Shown: positions 1 through 9,347, counted from the first letter of the stretch. The stretch: 62,376 nucleotides of DNA from Geobacteraceae bacterium (GCA_009773645.1 WSYB01000033.1:1-62376); one strand, 5' to 3'. Made by a program: numbers and translations. The notes: generated by a model not told the origin, from the letters alone.

Positions 1-1
1 T

Positions 2-874
2 GTCTCAGCCGCGGAGGTGACCGGCGTCCATAAGGGGTCTACCGAGCTCTCTTTCATTCCCCGAGGGGTGAAAGGGGGGGATTTCGCTTTCGACATCGGC
101 ACCGCAGGTTCCACTCCGCTGGTGCTGCAAACCGTCATCCCGGCGCTGCTGTTCGCCGAAAGAAAGAGCACGGTGACCCTGACAGGGGGCACCCACGTCC
201 CGTTCAGCCCTTCCTTCCATTACCTGGCCGAAGTCTTTGCCCCTACGCTGAAAACGCTGGGGGTGGAGGTGCGACTTGCCATCGACTCCTACGGCTTCTA
301 TCCGCGGGGCGGGGGAAGGGTGAGGGCCGAGATTGTCCCGACAAAGGGGCTCAAACCGCTGCGGGTTGCGGAAAGGGGAAGGGTTATCAATGTCAGGGGG
401 TATTCCGCGGTGGGAAACCTCCCCCTTTCCATCGCCGAGCGCCAGCGCGATGCCGCACTGGAAAGGATCCATGGACGGCTGCTCCACTTCAAAGAGGGGA
501 TAGGGATAGAGCTCTTGCAGGCGCCGACCCCCGGCCAGGGGACGTTCCTCTTCCTGAGGGCGGAAGCGGAACACTCCGTGGCGGGGTTCACCGCCCTCGG
601 CGAACGGGGGAAGCGGGCCGAGGCGGTAGGGAGTGAGGCGGCGGCAGAGTTTCTCAACTATTATGCCACGGATGCGGCCCTCGATCCGCATCTGGCGGAC
701 CAGATAGTGCTCTACCTCTCCCTCTGCGAGGGGGAATCGGTGTTTTCAACCGCTTCAATCACCCCGCATCTCCTGACCAACCTGTGGGTGTTGGGGCTGT
801 TCCGGAAATTTCGGCATGACATTGATGGTGAGCCGGGAAATTCCGGCAAGATAAGGATGAATTTCCATTCCTGA
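2..874 (+). CDS. rtcA: RNA 3'-terminal phosphate cyclase, 5'-truncated by window edge
   Basis: RtcA uses ATP to convert RNA 3'-phosphate ends to 2',3'-cyclic phosphates, in the cytoplasm, as part of RNA repair. The reading frame is open from the first bases of the window, so the N-terminus (roughly 50 residues, from the family length of about 340) is missing. Family features visible are FDIGTAGSTPLVLQT near the start, GGTHVPFSPSFHYL, YPRGGGRV, and the C-terminal PHLLTN segment, whose His is the expected AMP-accepting residue. A start inside the window (GTG at 17) is unlikely because conserved sequence precedes it. Partners such as rtcB or rtcR would be upstream and are not visible. Confidence 0.93.
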   Translation, partial: VSAAEVTGVHKGSTELSFIPRGVKGGDFAFDIGTAGSTPLVLQTVIPALLFAERKSTVTLTGGTHVPFSPSFHYLAEVFAPTLKTLGVEVRLAIDSYGFYPRGGGRVRAEIVPTKGLKPLRVAERGRVINVRGYSAVGNLPLSIAERQRDAALERIHGRLLHFKEGIGIELLQAPTPGQGTFLFLRAEAEHSVAGFTALGERGKRAEAVGSEAAAEFLNYYATDAALDPHLADQIVLYLSLCEGESVFSTASITPHLLTNLWVLGLFRKFRHDIDGEPGNSGKIRMNFHS

Positions 875-941
875 CCTCCCGGAGTCTCACTGATCCACGC
901 GGTCTCTGCTCTTATCATATCTTTCAGAAGGGGGTCTTATC

Positions 942-1394
942 ATGCAGGGGTATGATCATGATTGGTTGTGCCGGCGGATTGTGGAAAAGATCGGCGATGC
1001 GATACTCTTCTCGGACCGGGAGGGGATCATCCGCCTCTGGAATGCCGGGGCAGAAATAATGTTCGGATTCAAGGCCGAAGAAGCCATCGGCCGGTCCCTC
1101 GATATCATTACACCCGAGAATCTACGTGCGCGCCACTGGGAAGGGTATTACAGGGTGATGGAAACGGGCGTATCGCGCTACGAAAAAGAGCTCCTCGCCG
1201 TTCCGGCACTCAGAAAGGACGGCGAGCGCATTTCCGTTGAGTTTTCCATGGCTCTCATCCGCAACGGGGCGGGTGAAATCCTGGGAGTTGCCGCTGTTGC
1301 CCGCAACGTGACGGCCCGCTGGCAGAGGGAGAAGTCTTTGAGAGAGCGCCTTGCGGCGCTGGAAGCGCAGGTTGGGGAAATGGAAAACAGATGA
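942..1394 (+). CDS. Stand-alone PAS domain protein
   Basis: A cytoplasmic protein of 150 residues that is essentially one PAS domain (about residues 10-130), including ILFSDREGIIRLWNAGAEIMFGF and a C-terminal PAC segment ending RNVTARWQREKSLRERL, followed by a short charged helix. There is no output domain, so it may be an adaptor or ligand/redox-sensing subunit of a separate kinase. The start is fixed by a GAAGGGGG ribosome site just before ATG 942. It converges with the multi-PAS kinase at 1445-3796. The ligand cannot be told from sequence. Confidence 0.85.
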   Translation: MQGYDHDWLCRRIVEKIGDAILFSDREGIIRLWNAGAEIMFGFKAEEAIGRSLDIITPENLRARHWEGYYRVMETGVSRYEKELLAVPALRKDGERISVEFSMALIRNGAGEILGVAAVARNVTARWQREKSLRERLAALEAQVGEMENR

Positions 1395-1444
1395 AGTAAA
1401 TCAGGGAAGGTATCTGTTCAAACAGAAAAACGTGTGTACACGTA

Positions 1445-3796
1445 TCATGGCAAGGAAAAGAAGAACGTCGCGCCTCTCCCCGGTTCTCCTTCCGCCCAGA
1501 TCCGTCCGCCGTGGCGCTGGATGATCCTTTGCACCGTAGCGAGGCCGATGCCGTGCCCTTTGAATTCGTCGGCGCCGTGGAGACGATGGAAAGGGGTGAA
1601 CAGGTTGTCTGCATACCTCATGTCAAAACCGGCTCCGTTGTCCCGGACGAAATAGACCGGTTTTCCTTCCGCTTCAACCCGGCCGAAGCCGATGACTGCC
1701 TCCTTTCGCTTGCCGGTGTATTTCCAGGCGTTGCCGAGGAGGTTCTCCAGGACAACCCTCAGCAGGTTCGCATCCCCATTGACCGTTATCCCTTCAGCGA
1801 TCCGGAACTCGACCCCGCGTCCGGGCTCGCTCAGACTCAGTTCCGCAGCAATCGCCCTGGCCATGCCGCTGAGATCGACCGTTTCCCTGTGCAGTTCACC
1901 GCGCGTCAGGTGGGAAAAGTTGAGGAGGGCCTCGATGAGTTTGGCCATGCGCAGGGTCCCGTCGTAGATCTCCCGAAGGTAGCCCCGGCATCGGTCATCG
2001 AGATTGCTGCCGCACAGTTCCAGGACTACCTGGCAGTAGCCGTTGATGTTCGTCAGGGGTTTGCGCAGGTCGTGGGAGACGGTGTAGCCGAATGCCTCCA
2101 GCTCGGCGTTGGCGGTCTCCAGTTCGGCGGCGCGGGATGAAAGGTTGGTGTGCAGGGTTTCGATCTGCTCCTCCATCCGCTTGCGTGCGGTGATATCGTT
2201 CAAGATGCTCAACAGGCACTCTTCACCGCCGATTTCGATGATCGTCGCCGAGTACAACCCCACGAAAACTTCGCCGCTCCTGTCACGGAAGCTGATCTCC
2301 CGGTCGCGCACTTCCCCCTTTTCACGGAGCGTTTGAATCACCCAGACGCGGTCATCCGGATTGACCCAGATGTTGAGGTCAATGGCGGAGCTGCCGATGA
2401 CCTCATCCCGCTTGTACTTGAAGGCCTTCTCAAAAGCTTCGTTGACTTCGATCAGCCTCCCTTCCTCCAGGGTGCTGCTGACGACGAGGAGACTCGGCGC
2501 GTACCGGAAAACCTTGGCGAATTTCTCTTCCGACCTGCGCAGCGCCTCTTCCGCCCTTTTGCGTTCTGTGATGTCGGTTATGATACAGACCATGCACGTG
2601 ACACCGCAGAGGTCGATGAGTTCGGCAGAGAGGAGGCCGACGAAGAGCCCGCCCGACCTGTTCCTGAAGCCCATTTCAAGGTCACGAAGCCTCCCCTGTT
2701 CCTGAAGAGTCCGGATCACCCTGGTTCGGTCCGCCGGGTTTTCCCAGAAATCGACTTCCGCCATGGTGCGGCCGAAGACCTCCCCCTGGCGATAACCGCA
2801 AGCCTGCTCGAACGCCTCGTTGACCTCGACATACTTTTCGTACGGCAACGTGACGATAATAAGGAGGCTCGGCACGGCCAGGAAGGCCTTGGAAAACTTC
2901 TCTTCCGATTCGCGCAGCGCCTCTTCGGCCATTTTACGCACGGTAATGTCGCGCCCTTCGGGCACCAGGAGAACCACATTGTCGTTTTCATCCTTCACCG
3001 GTGTGAGCGAGAAATCGACCCAGACGAGTTTGCCTTCGGGGGTCTTATGGGTGGCTTCGAATCGCACCTCTTCTCCCTGGGACGCCCTCCTGACGGCATC
3101 GCGCAGTTGCTCCTGCAATTCCGTTGAATGGGTCCACCAGGGGGTCTCCCAGAAGGGTTTGCCGAGTACTTCCCGTTGCGTATCTTTGGCGTGGGTGATT
3201 ATCGGTTCCAGCATGCGTAGCGGGAATGATTTGCCGATCTTTTCGGGTTCCCTGGCTTTGATCAGTTCGGCCGCCGACCGGTTCATCTTGATGAGGGTCC
3301 CGTCGGGCTTCATCAGACCCATCAGTTGGGATGCCTGTTCGAAGATGATGCGGAACAGCGCCTCACTCTCCTGTAGAGCCTCCTCCGCTAGTTTGCGTGC
3401 GGCAATATCTTCTACGACAACGATGAAATAGGCGGGATTACCGGGGTTCTTGCGTACCAGCGATACAGTCACATTTGCCCAGACGCTCGATCCGTTCTTG
3501 TGGAGATAGCGTTTTTCGAGCGAATAACTTCGCACCTCGTCAGCCAGTGCCCGTTGAAAATTTTCGACACTTGGCGCTATGTCATCGATATAGGTAATCT
3601 CCTTGAACGTCAGGTTACGCAGCTCTTCTTCGGTGTAACCGACTATATCGCACATTTTCCGGTTGGCCCGCAGCCAGCGCCCTTCCAGGTCGACATGGGC
3701 CATGCCGACCGCGGCCTGGTCGAACGTGGCGCGGAACCGTTCTTCGCTCTCCCGCAGCGCCAATTCCACCTCTTTATGTTCAGTTTTTTCAAACAT
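1445..3796 (-). CDS. Multi-PAS sensor histidine kinase
   Basis: A soluble sensor kinase of 783 residues with no obvious membrane segment. Four PAS/PAC units begin near RFRATFDQAAVGMAHV, LFRIIFEQASQLMGLM, KFSKAFLAVPSLLIIV and KFAKVFRYAPSLLVVS. They are followed by a HisKA dimerisation domain (VSHDLRKPLTNINGYC, phospho-accepting His) and a HATPase_c domain with N box LLGNAWKYT, G1 DNGAGFDM and G2 GHGIGLATV. The start at 3796 (MFEKTEHKE) is preferred over an in-frame ATG at 3823 because AAGGAGGAAGG lies between the two. No receiver domain or response regulator is adjacent, so it is an orphan kinase. Its catalytic half closely resembles that of the kinase at 4530-6104, suggesting paralogy. Confidence 0.92.
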   Translation of the reverse strand: MFEKTEHKEVELALRESEERFRATFDQAAVGMAHVDLEGRWLRANRKMCDIVGYTEEELRNLTFKEITYIDDIAPSVENFQRALADEVRSYSLEKRYLHKNGSSVWANVTVSLVRKNPGNPAYFIVVVEDIAARKLAEEALQESEALFRIIFEQASQLMGLMKPDGTLIKMNRSAAELIKAREPEKIGKSFPLRMLEPIITHAKDTQREVLGKPFWETPWWTHSTELQEQLRDAVRRASQGEEVRFEATHKTPEGKLVWVDFSLTPVKDENDNVVLLVPEGRDITVRKMAEEALRESEEKFSKAFLAVPSLLIIVTLPYEKYVEVNEAFEQACGYRQGEVFGRTMAEVDFWENPADRTRVIRTLQEQGRLRDLEMGFRNRSGGLFVGLLSAELIDLCGVTCMVCIITDITERKRAEEALRRSEEKFAKVFRYAPSLLVVSSTLEEGRLIEVNEAFEKAFKYKRDEVIGSSAIDLNIWVNPDDRVWVIQTLREKGEVRDREISFRDRSGEVFVGLYSATIIEIGGEECLLSILNDITARKRMEEQIETLHTNLSSRAAELETANAELEAFGYTVSHDLRKPLTNINGYCQVVLELCGSNLDDRCRGYLREIYDGTLRMAKLIEALLNFSHLTRGELHRETVDLSGMARAIAAELSLSEPGRGVEFRIAEGITVNGDANLLRVVLENLLGNAWKYTGKRKEAVIGFGRVEAEGKPVYFVRDNGAGFDMRYADNLFTPFHRLHGADEFKGHGIGLATVQRIIQRHGGRIWAEGEPGRGATFFFSLP

Positions 3797-3944
3797 GACC
3801 GTGTTCCTTCCTCCTTGTGGCATGAGCGGGGTCAGTCTTGACAGATTAACGGTGGGCGTGCACGGAAGTGATTTAATTTTACTATGGTTGTGGGGAGGGT
3901 CAAGGATGGCGGGTACGTAAAAGGAACGTAAATTTTATGACGGT

Positions 3945-3960
3945 CGTCACAATAATGACG
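3945..3960. promoter_or_regulatory. Palindromic operator candidate CGTCA-N6-TGACG
   Basis: The sequence CGTCACAATAATGACG has 5-bp inverted arms with a 6-bp centre. A second copy of the same design is at 4058-4075, and a related one lies just upstream of the second sensor kinase at 6130-6144. Occurrence near both paralogous kinases suggests a shared transcription factor. The factor is unknown. Confidence 0.4.
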
Positions 3961-4057
3961 ATTTCCTCCCCTTTAATGAAAAGCATTGATATAGTCTCGT
4001 TGAATTATCTTTTTGCATATAGCCGGTAATAGATAAGGGGTAGAAAGCCCTTTAAGA

Positions 4058-4075
4058 CCGTCATAATTGTGACGG
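4058..4075. promoter_or_regulatory. Palindromic operator candidate CCGTCA-N6-TGACGG
   Basis: CCGTCATAATTGTGACGG has 6-bp arms and is a near-perfect 18-bp palindrome. It lies between the divergent multi-PAS kinase and zinc-ribbon genes and matches the sites at 3945-3960 and 6130-6144. It could serve either gene. Confidence 0.45.
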
Positions 4076-4282
4076 TTCAGGGGGCGCGGCTCTCTTGCGA
4101 TGCGTGGCATTTTTGTAATTAAGCGCTATTAAGCAGGCATAACCAATTGAAATGCAACATTTAATTGTCCCCCGGCAGAGGGCAAAGGCGGATATTTTAT
4201 GACGGAAACCAACTTGGCACATTTGCTGAAGTTCCCAGATACATTCAGCATTTGAAACTCATTAATCCGGGGAGGTAACGAT

Positions 4283-4438
4283 ATGAGATGTCCCAGATGC
4301 AAAGGGAGAATGTACTCGGAGAGATTTTATGATTTTGTCAGGTCTTTTGATGCCTGGAAATGTACCAGTTGCGGTGACGTGGTTGATGAAGTCATCCTGA
4401 CAAACAGGGCAAGCAGCTGCAACCTTTTTCCGGGGTGA
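4283..4438 (+). CDS. Small zinc-ribbon protein, 51 aa
   Basis: A 51-residue protein starting at ATG 4283 behind a perfect GGGGAGGTAACG ribosome site and ending at TGA 4438. It has two CXXC knuckles, MRCPRC at residues 1-6 and CTSC at 27-30, which together would bind one zinc (rubredoxin/zinc-ribbon fold). The C-terminus is short and has one further Cys. A strong intrinsic terminator follows 28 bp downstream, so this is a complete one-gene transcription unit. Its function is unknown; possibilities include protein-protein or nucleic-acid contacts. Confidence 0.75.
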   Translation: MRCPRCKGRMYSERFYDFVRSFDAWKCTSCGDVVDEVILTNRASSCNLFPG

Positions 4439-4466
4439 AAACCTTGTTCGGTGAGATGTATCTGTG

Positions 4467-4496
4467 AAAAGAGGGGACTTCCCCTCTTTTTTATTT
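4467..4496 (+). terminator. Intrinsic terminator after the zinc-ribbon gene
   Basis: The arms AAAAGAGGGG and CCCCTCTTTT form a perfect 10-bp stem with an ACTT loop, followed by more T residues. The hairpin is symmetric enough to work in both directions and also separates the kinase ending at 4530. Confidence 0.9.
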
Positions 4497-4529
4497 GCGT
4501 TTCAACGATAAACAGAATGCGGCTGAACC

Positions 4530-6104
4530 TTACAATGTAAAGAAAAACGTTGCTCCTTTTCCTGCTTCCCCTTCGGCCCAGATCCGTCCTCCGTGGCGCT
4601 GAATGATCCGCTGCACCGTGGCCAGGCCGATGCCGGTCCCCTCGAATTCGCTTCGATCATGCAGGCGCTGGAATGCGCCGAACAGTCTGTGGGCCTCCCC
4701 CATGTCGAAACCGGCGCCGTTGTCGCGAACGAAATAAACCGGCTTCTCTTCCGATTCGGTCATTCCGAATTCTATGCTGGCCGATTCCTCTTTGCCGGTA
4801 TACTTCCAGGCGTTGCCGAGCAGATTCTCCATAACCACGCGCAGCAGGACCGTATCTCCGCAGCACTTCACCCCTTCCGCAATGGTGAAGGTAACCCGGC
4901 GGCCGGGCTGCCTCATCTGCAGGTCCGTTGCGACGGCCGATGCCATGTTGCTGAGATCGGACTCCTCACGATGCAGTTCCTGGCGGGTCACCTTGGAAAA
5001 TTTCAAGAGGGCGGCGATCAGTTTATCCATACGCCGGATTTCTTCATGAATGTAGTGGATGAATCGCTTGCTTTGTTCATCGAGCTTGTCGGCGCACAGC
5101 TCAGTCAGTACCTGGCAGGAGCCGTTGATGTTGCTCAAAGGTGCGCGCAGGTCGTGTGAGACGCTGTGGCTGAAGGCTTCCAGTTCCGCGTTGACGGCTT
5201 CCATTTCCCGGTTTGTTTCTTCAAGCTCCTGGTTGGCGACCTCCAGTTCCAGATTGGCCGCCTCCAGTTCCAGGTTGACTTCTTCCAGCTCATCAGCCTT
5301 TGCCGCAAGGCGCTCCTCGCTCAACTTCAGTTCCCGGAAGAGGAGGTCGTACGGCCTCGCCAGCCCGGTTTCGATCAAGGCCTTGTAGATGAGGTAAAAG
5401 GCGATGAGCTTGAAAAAATGCCCGGCCATGTTGCTGATGCCGTACACGTCGTTGTAGAGGGTAAATGCCAGCTCCGCGAGGACGAGGAGCACGATGGAGG
5501 CGGTGAGAAGGCGCACCACGTCCCGGTGAAACGCCCGGCGCTTGCGAAGCAAGAAGGCGAGAGAGGCGACGAGAAGAGCCGCGATGATGTATTCGCTGAC
5601 CTTTTTGAATAAGGTCAGCCCCACCCCTTCCACAAAACAGTCGGGGAATACCCGCCAGGTGAAGATGGAAAGGAGGAGGAGAGATACAGCCACAGTATAC
5701 CCCGCAACCGCGAAACGGGGGTTGAGCCTGCGGCCCAGGAAGAGCGGAGCCGCCAGCAGGGAGAAACCCTGGAGATAGCGGGCGGCGATCCAGAGCTGGG
5801 TAGGGAGGTTGGCGCCGAACCCGGGGAACACTCCCATGTTCTTGTAGGCCAGGGTATGCAGAAGATCGATCCCCCCGATGAAGAGATAGGCGATGCCGGT
5901 GAAGAGGAGGTAATTGTTGTCGAGGAAACGGTGCGAATTCCAGGCAATCATGAAAATTCCGCAGGCGACCACAATGGAGAATACTTCGACAAGGGTATGG
6001 AACAGGAGGTAGCTGTAGAGGCTGGTCAGGTAGAGGCCGATCAAAGCCGCCCCTCCCAAAAGAAATGTTGAAGTTTTACCATGAATAAGGGGTGGTTCAG
6101 TCAT
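4530..6104 (-). CDS. MASE3-type membrane sensor histidine kinase
   Basis: An inner-membrane kinase of 524 residues. The first 250 residues hold about seven hydrophobic segments and fit the MASE3 sensory domain (for example HTLVEVFSIVVACGIFMIAW and the IDLLHTLAYKNMGVF loop). A coiled-coil linker of repeated LEEVNLELEAANLELEVA-type heptads spans about 262-310. HisKA follows (SHSVSHDLRAPLSNI) and then HATPase_c (LLGNAWKYT, DNGAGFDM, GTGIGLATV). ATG 6104 has a GGAGAAAAGGAA ribosome site. There is no receiver or adjacent response regulator. The C-terminal half is paralogous to the kinase at 1445-3796. Confidence 0.92.
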   Translation of the reverse strand: MTEPPLIHGKTSTFLLGGAALIGLYLTSLYSYLLFHTLVEVFSIVVACGIFMIAWNSHRFLDNNYLLFTGIAYLFIGGIDLLHTLAYKNMGVFPGFGANLPTQLWIAARYLQGFSLLAAPLFLGRRLNPRFAVAGYTVAVSLLLLSIFTWRVFPDCFVEGVGLTLFKKVSEYIIAALLVASLAFLLRKRRAFHRDVVRLLTASIVLLVLAELAFTLYNDVYGISNMAGHFFKLIAFYLIYKALIETGLARPYDLLFRELKLSEERLAAKADELEEVNLELEAANLELEVANQELEETNREMEAVNAELEAFSHSVSHDLRAPLSNINGSCQVLTELCADKLDEQSKRFIHYIHEEIRRMDKLIAALLKFSKVTRQELHREESDLSNMASAVATDLQMRQPGRRVTFTIAEGVKCCGDTVLLRVVMENLLGNAWKYTGKEESASIEFGMTESEEKPVYFVRDNGAGFDMGEAHRLFGAFQRLHDRSEFEGTGIGLATVQRIIQRHGGRIWAEGEAGKGATFFFTL

Positions 6105-6129
6105 TTCCTTTTCTCCAAATCAGCAGCTG

Positions 6130-6144
6130 CGTCATAAATTGACG
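6130..6144. promoter_or_regulatory. Palindrome CGTCA-N5-TGACG upstream of the MASE3 kinase
   Basis: CGTCATAAATTGACG lies 26-40 bp upstream of the kinase start at 6104, a suitable place for an operator. It shares arms with the sites at 3945 and 4058, with a centre one base shorter. Confidence 0.4.
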
Positions 6145-6223
6145 TATGAAATGCTTAATTACGGCTAATTCTGGCGTGATGAGTCAATAACAAATTTCAA
6201 GGAAGTAACAATGATTGCCTCTC

Positions 6224-7177
6224 TCAACTCAGAGTTAATTCGGTGCCGGCTTTTCCCCCGGTACCCCGCTCGATATCTTCGATGGAAGCGATCACGGCCC
6301 TCTTCCCGCCGTTTTTCATGAACTGGACTGCCGCTTCGACCTTCGGTCCCATGGAGCCGGCTGGGAAATGCCCTTCATCCAGGTGATGGAGGGCCTCCTC
6401 GACGGTCATGGTGTCGATGAGTTTTTCCCCGGGCTCGCCGTAGTGGAGGAATGCCCCCGCCACATCGGTGGCGATGACAAGGATATCCACCCCGACTTCT
6501 TCGGCCAGCTTAGCGCTTGCCAGGTCCTTGTCGATGACGGCGTCCACCCCGTGGAAAGCCCGCCCATCCCGGATCACCGGTATCCCGCCACCACCGCAGC
6601 AGATGACGATGAATCCCATCTCAATGAGCTTTCCGATCTCTCGCTTTTCCACGATGGTGATGGGCCGGGGGGAAGCCACTACCCGCCGGTATCCCTTCGG
6701 GGTCTTGCGGGCCGGCCAGTGCGCCCGGGCCGCTTCTTCCGCTGAATAAACGGGGCCGATCGGTTTCGACGGGTCGTGAAAGGCAGGGTCCTCTTCATCC
6801 ACGACCACGTAACTTACGAGGCTCGCAATGAGCTGTTCGCTCGTTGGATCGAGCGCCAAAAGCTCGCTCTCCAGGGTCGATTCGATCATGTAGCCGAGCT
6901 GTCCCTGGGTCTGCGCCACAAGGATTTCCAGCGGGAGTTTCGGAACCGCATCGCAGCATTCCTGCTGGAGAAGAAGGTTCCCTACCTGGGGGCCGTTCCC
7001 GTGGGTGATGATGACCCGGTAGTTTCGGGAAAGCCTGGCAATCTGGCCCATGGGGACCTTGAGGTTTGCGAACTGCTCCTCGATCGTTCCCTCTTCTCCA
7101 TTCCGGATCAGGGCGTTGCCGCCGAGGGCCACGAGGAGGGTTTGTCTCTCCGATATGCCTTTTGTGCAGAGCGTCAT
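6224..7177 (-). CDS. arcC: Carbamate kinase
   Basis: A cytoplasmic kinase of 317 residues in the amino-acid-kinase fold. It interconverts carbamoyl phosphate plus ADP with ATP plus carbamate, typically the ATP-yielding last step of arginine or agmatine/allantoin breakdown. Family signatures are LLVALGGNALIRNGE, THGNGPQVGNLLLQ, VVASPRPITIVE and ICCGGGGIPVI. No arcA, arcB or transporter gene is adjacent, so its pathway role is unresolved; it may supply carbamoyl phosphate. The ribosome site before 7177 is weak. The 5' flank carries tandem heptamers (7191-7246). Confidence 0.95.
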   Translation of the reverse strand: MTLCTKGISERQTLLVALGGNALIRNGEEGTIEEQFANLKVPMGQIARLSRNYRVIITHGNGPQVGNLLLQQECCDAVPKLPLEILVAQTQGQLGYMIESTLESELLALDPTSEQLIASLVSYVVVDEEDPAFHDPSKPIGPVYSAEEAARAHWPARKTPKGYRRVVASPRPITIVEKREIGKLIEMGFIVICCGGGGIPVIRDGRAFHGVDAVIDKDLASAKLAEEVGVDILVIATDVAGAFLHYGEPGEKLIDTMTVEEALHHLDEGHFPAGSMGPKVEAAVQFMKNGGKRAVIASIEDIERGTGGKAGTELTLS

Positions 7178-7190
7178 GTCTCTCTCGTGG

Positions 7191-7246
7191 GATTCGGGAT
7201 TCGGGAATCGGGAATCGGTTTTAAACTTAGGACCTCGAACCTCGAA
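7191..7246. repeat. Tandem heptamer arrays (GATTCGG/GAATCGG and CCTCGAA)
   Basis: Four consecutive 7-mers GATTCGG, GATTCGG, GAATCGG, GAATCGG occupy 7191-7218, and two CCTCGAA copies occupy 7233-7246. They fill the gap between arcC and the SEC-C gene. Arrays of the same period lie at 37036, 37862 and 43412. Confidence 0.8.
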
Positions 7247-7252
7247 CCTTCT

Positions 7253-7735
<483 letters not shown>

Positions 7736-7894
7736 AAGAACTCCTTTGCAATACAGAAATTAACTCAATAAAATCATGGTAATGCCTTAATTTGTTTTCC
7801 TTTGCGCCTTGGCGTCTTTGCGTTAAAGAAAGGTTTACCGTAGTTGTTATTATTCGCTGCTTCAACTTTATTATGAATGATCTAAAAATTAACC

Positions 7895-8980
7895 TTACTG
7901 CCGGAAGGGGAAGAGAAACATCGCCCGGAGAAACGGGCGGGCGCGGTCGAGCTCCCCCGCGGCAAGTGCGGAAATCATTACCGGCCGCCGGAATTTTCGC
8001 AGGAAGCGCCTGGCGCCTGCATCGAGCACGGGATTGGGAAAACCGAGCCTGGGGGCCACGGCAGCGGACCCCACCCTGAATGCCCCCACGTAATCACGCA
8101 GCACCGGATTCAGCATTAGCCGCGTATCGGGCGCCAGAGCGCACCCCCCTCCGGTTTCACGACCGACGTAGATGATGAAATTCGGTACGGCCTCCCGGTT
8201 TTTCTCCAGCCTGCACAGGCGCTCAACCTCTGCGGAAACGTCCGGCAGCGCTCCGGTATGGGCAAAAAGAAGGGGCGAAAGATTGGTCTTGCCGATCATT
8301 GTCATCAGCTCGTCAATCCTGAAGGTCCTGGCGCAGGGGTGCAGGAACGCATCGGCAAGCCCCCCGTCAAAGGTTGCCTCATGGGAATCCCGTACATACC
8401 GGTAAAAACGTGAATCCTTGTCCGCTCTTTTTATCAGCCTCCTGACGGACGGGACATCCTTTATTCCCAGCAGTCGGAACGCCTTTCTGACCGATTCCGC
8501 CTCTCTTCGCCCACGGTTGCTGTAAACCATGAGACGCATGATTCCGCCTTTGGCGAGCCTCTTCTCCAGGGCGCGCAACCCTGCAAGGGGGTCCTCCAGG
8601 TGATGAATTACGCCAAATGAGTCGATGAATCCGTACTCTCCAAGGGCTTTCGAGTTATCGAGCAGGTCTCCGGCCTCCCAGGTGATATTGAAACAGCCGT
8701 GAAGAAGGGCATGGATTTTTGCCCGGCTGAGATTCCGCCGTGAAAGGTCGAGGGCGGTGATTTCGTCCTTCGGATTGGCAAGGCTGGTCGGATAGGGGGA
8801 AAAGCTGCCGCAGCCGGCAAGGAGAATCCGGTTCTTACCGGAAGGGGGGAGCTTACCGTTGAACCTTGCCCAGAGGCTTTCCCGGTTCAGCGCGTAGGTA
8901 TCGCATGGACGTACGGAGGCCAGGAGGCTGTAATGGGGATAGTGGTATTTCTCGTAATGGAGCCTTACCCGTTCGTTCAT
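7895..8980 (-). CDS. Class I SAM-dependent methyltransferase
   Basis: A 361-residue protein with a Rossmann-fold methyltransferase core. Motif I is ILLAGCGSFSPYPTSLA (about residues 52-68), followed by ITALDLSRRNLSRAK and the motif IV-like FIDSFGVIHHLEDP. The N-terminal HYEKYHYPHYSLLA segment recurs in a family of methyltransferases whose substrates are not well defined. The C-terminal 130 residues have no clear domain. The neighbours give no pathway hint, and the substrate is unknown. Confidence 0.85.
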   Translation of the reverse strand: MNERVRLHYEKYHYPHYSLLASVRPCDTYALNRESLWARFNGKLPPSGKNRILLAGCGSFSPYPTSLANPKDEITALDLSRRNLSRAKIHALLHGCFNITWEAGDLLDNSKALGEYGFIDSFGVIHHLEDPLAGLRALEKRLAKGGIMRLMVYSNRGRREAESVRKAFRLLGIKDVPSVRRLIKRADKDSRFYRYVRDSHEATFDGGLADAFLHPCARTFRIDELMTMIGKTNLSPLLFAHTGALPDVSAEVERLCRLEKNREAVPNFIIYVGRETGGGCALAPDTRLMLNPVLRDYVGAFRVGSAAVAPRLGFPNPVLDAGARRFLRKFRRPVMISALAAGELDRARPFLRAMFLFPFRQ

Positions 8981-9033
8981 TACCCCGCTGCCCGCTCCCG
9001 TCTGTGAAGATTGTCCTGTCTGTATCGTAATAC

Positions 9034-9312
9034 TCAGGCGGTTGTCACCCGGTATTTTTCGGAGGCGTGTTCCGCTGCAATGATACAGAGCTGCGGCGGT
9101 CCCCCCTTGAACGGATAGGTTCGCTCCCAGAGTCTCTTGTCGCGGGGGTCGCGGTAGAGCGTTGCCAAGCCGGAAGGATCGTCGGCAAGGTGTTCAAGCT
9201 GCGTCCCGGTAAGCCACTCGATCCGGTCGTATACCGCGTCACCCACCACCTTGCTCCCCAGATCAAGCCACATACCGATCAGTTCCGTTTCTTCGGGTTT
9301 CAGTTCTTTCAT
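9034..9312 (-). CDS. Imm27-like immunity protein (orphan)
   Basis: A 92-residue soluble protein beginning MKELKPEETELIGMWLDLG and continuing with DRIEWLTG, LYRDPRDKRLWERTYP and GGPPQLCII. I recall this pattern from the Imm27 family of polymorphic-toxin immunity proteins, which neutralise a cognate contact-dependent or secreted toxin. ATG 9312 has a GAGGAGGAAC ribosome site. No toxin gene is adjacent, so it would be an orphan immunity gene that might protect against toxins from neighbouring cells. The family call rests on remembered sequence pattern. Confidence 0.65.
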   Translation of the reverse strand: MKELKPEETELIGMWLDLGSKVVGDAVYDRIEWLTGTQLEHLADDPSGLATLYRDPRDKRLWERTYPFKGGPPQLCIIAAEHASEKYRVTTA

Positions 9313-9347
9313 TGTTCCTCCTCGCTTCTGCGGAAATCAGGGTTATG

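Larger units (their letters stand above)
3797..4282. other. 486-bp intergenic region between divergent genes
   Basis: No coding sequence is evident. The stretch separates the start of the multi-PAS kinase (minus) from a small zinc-ribbon gene (plus). It holds two palindromes with CGTCA/TGACG arms (3945-3960 and 4058-4075), annotated separately, and another TGACGG half-site near 4200. It is more AT-rich than the flanking genes. A TTGGCAC...TTGC sequence near 4215 resembles a sigma-54 site but has the wrong spacing. Confidence 0.7.

Noticed and set aside
4214-4228. TTGGCACATTTGCTG resembles a sigma-54 promoter before the small zinc-ribbon gene.
   Set aside because: Only 7 bp separate the GG and GC elements; 10 are required.
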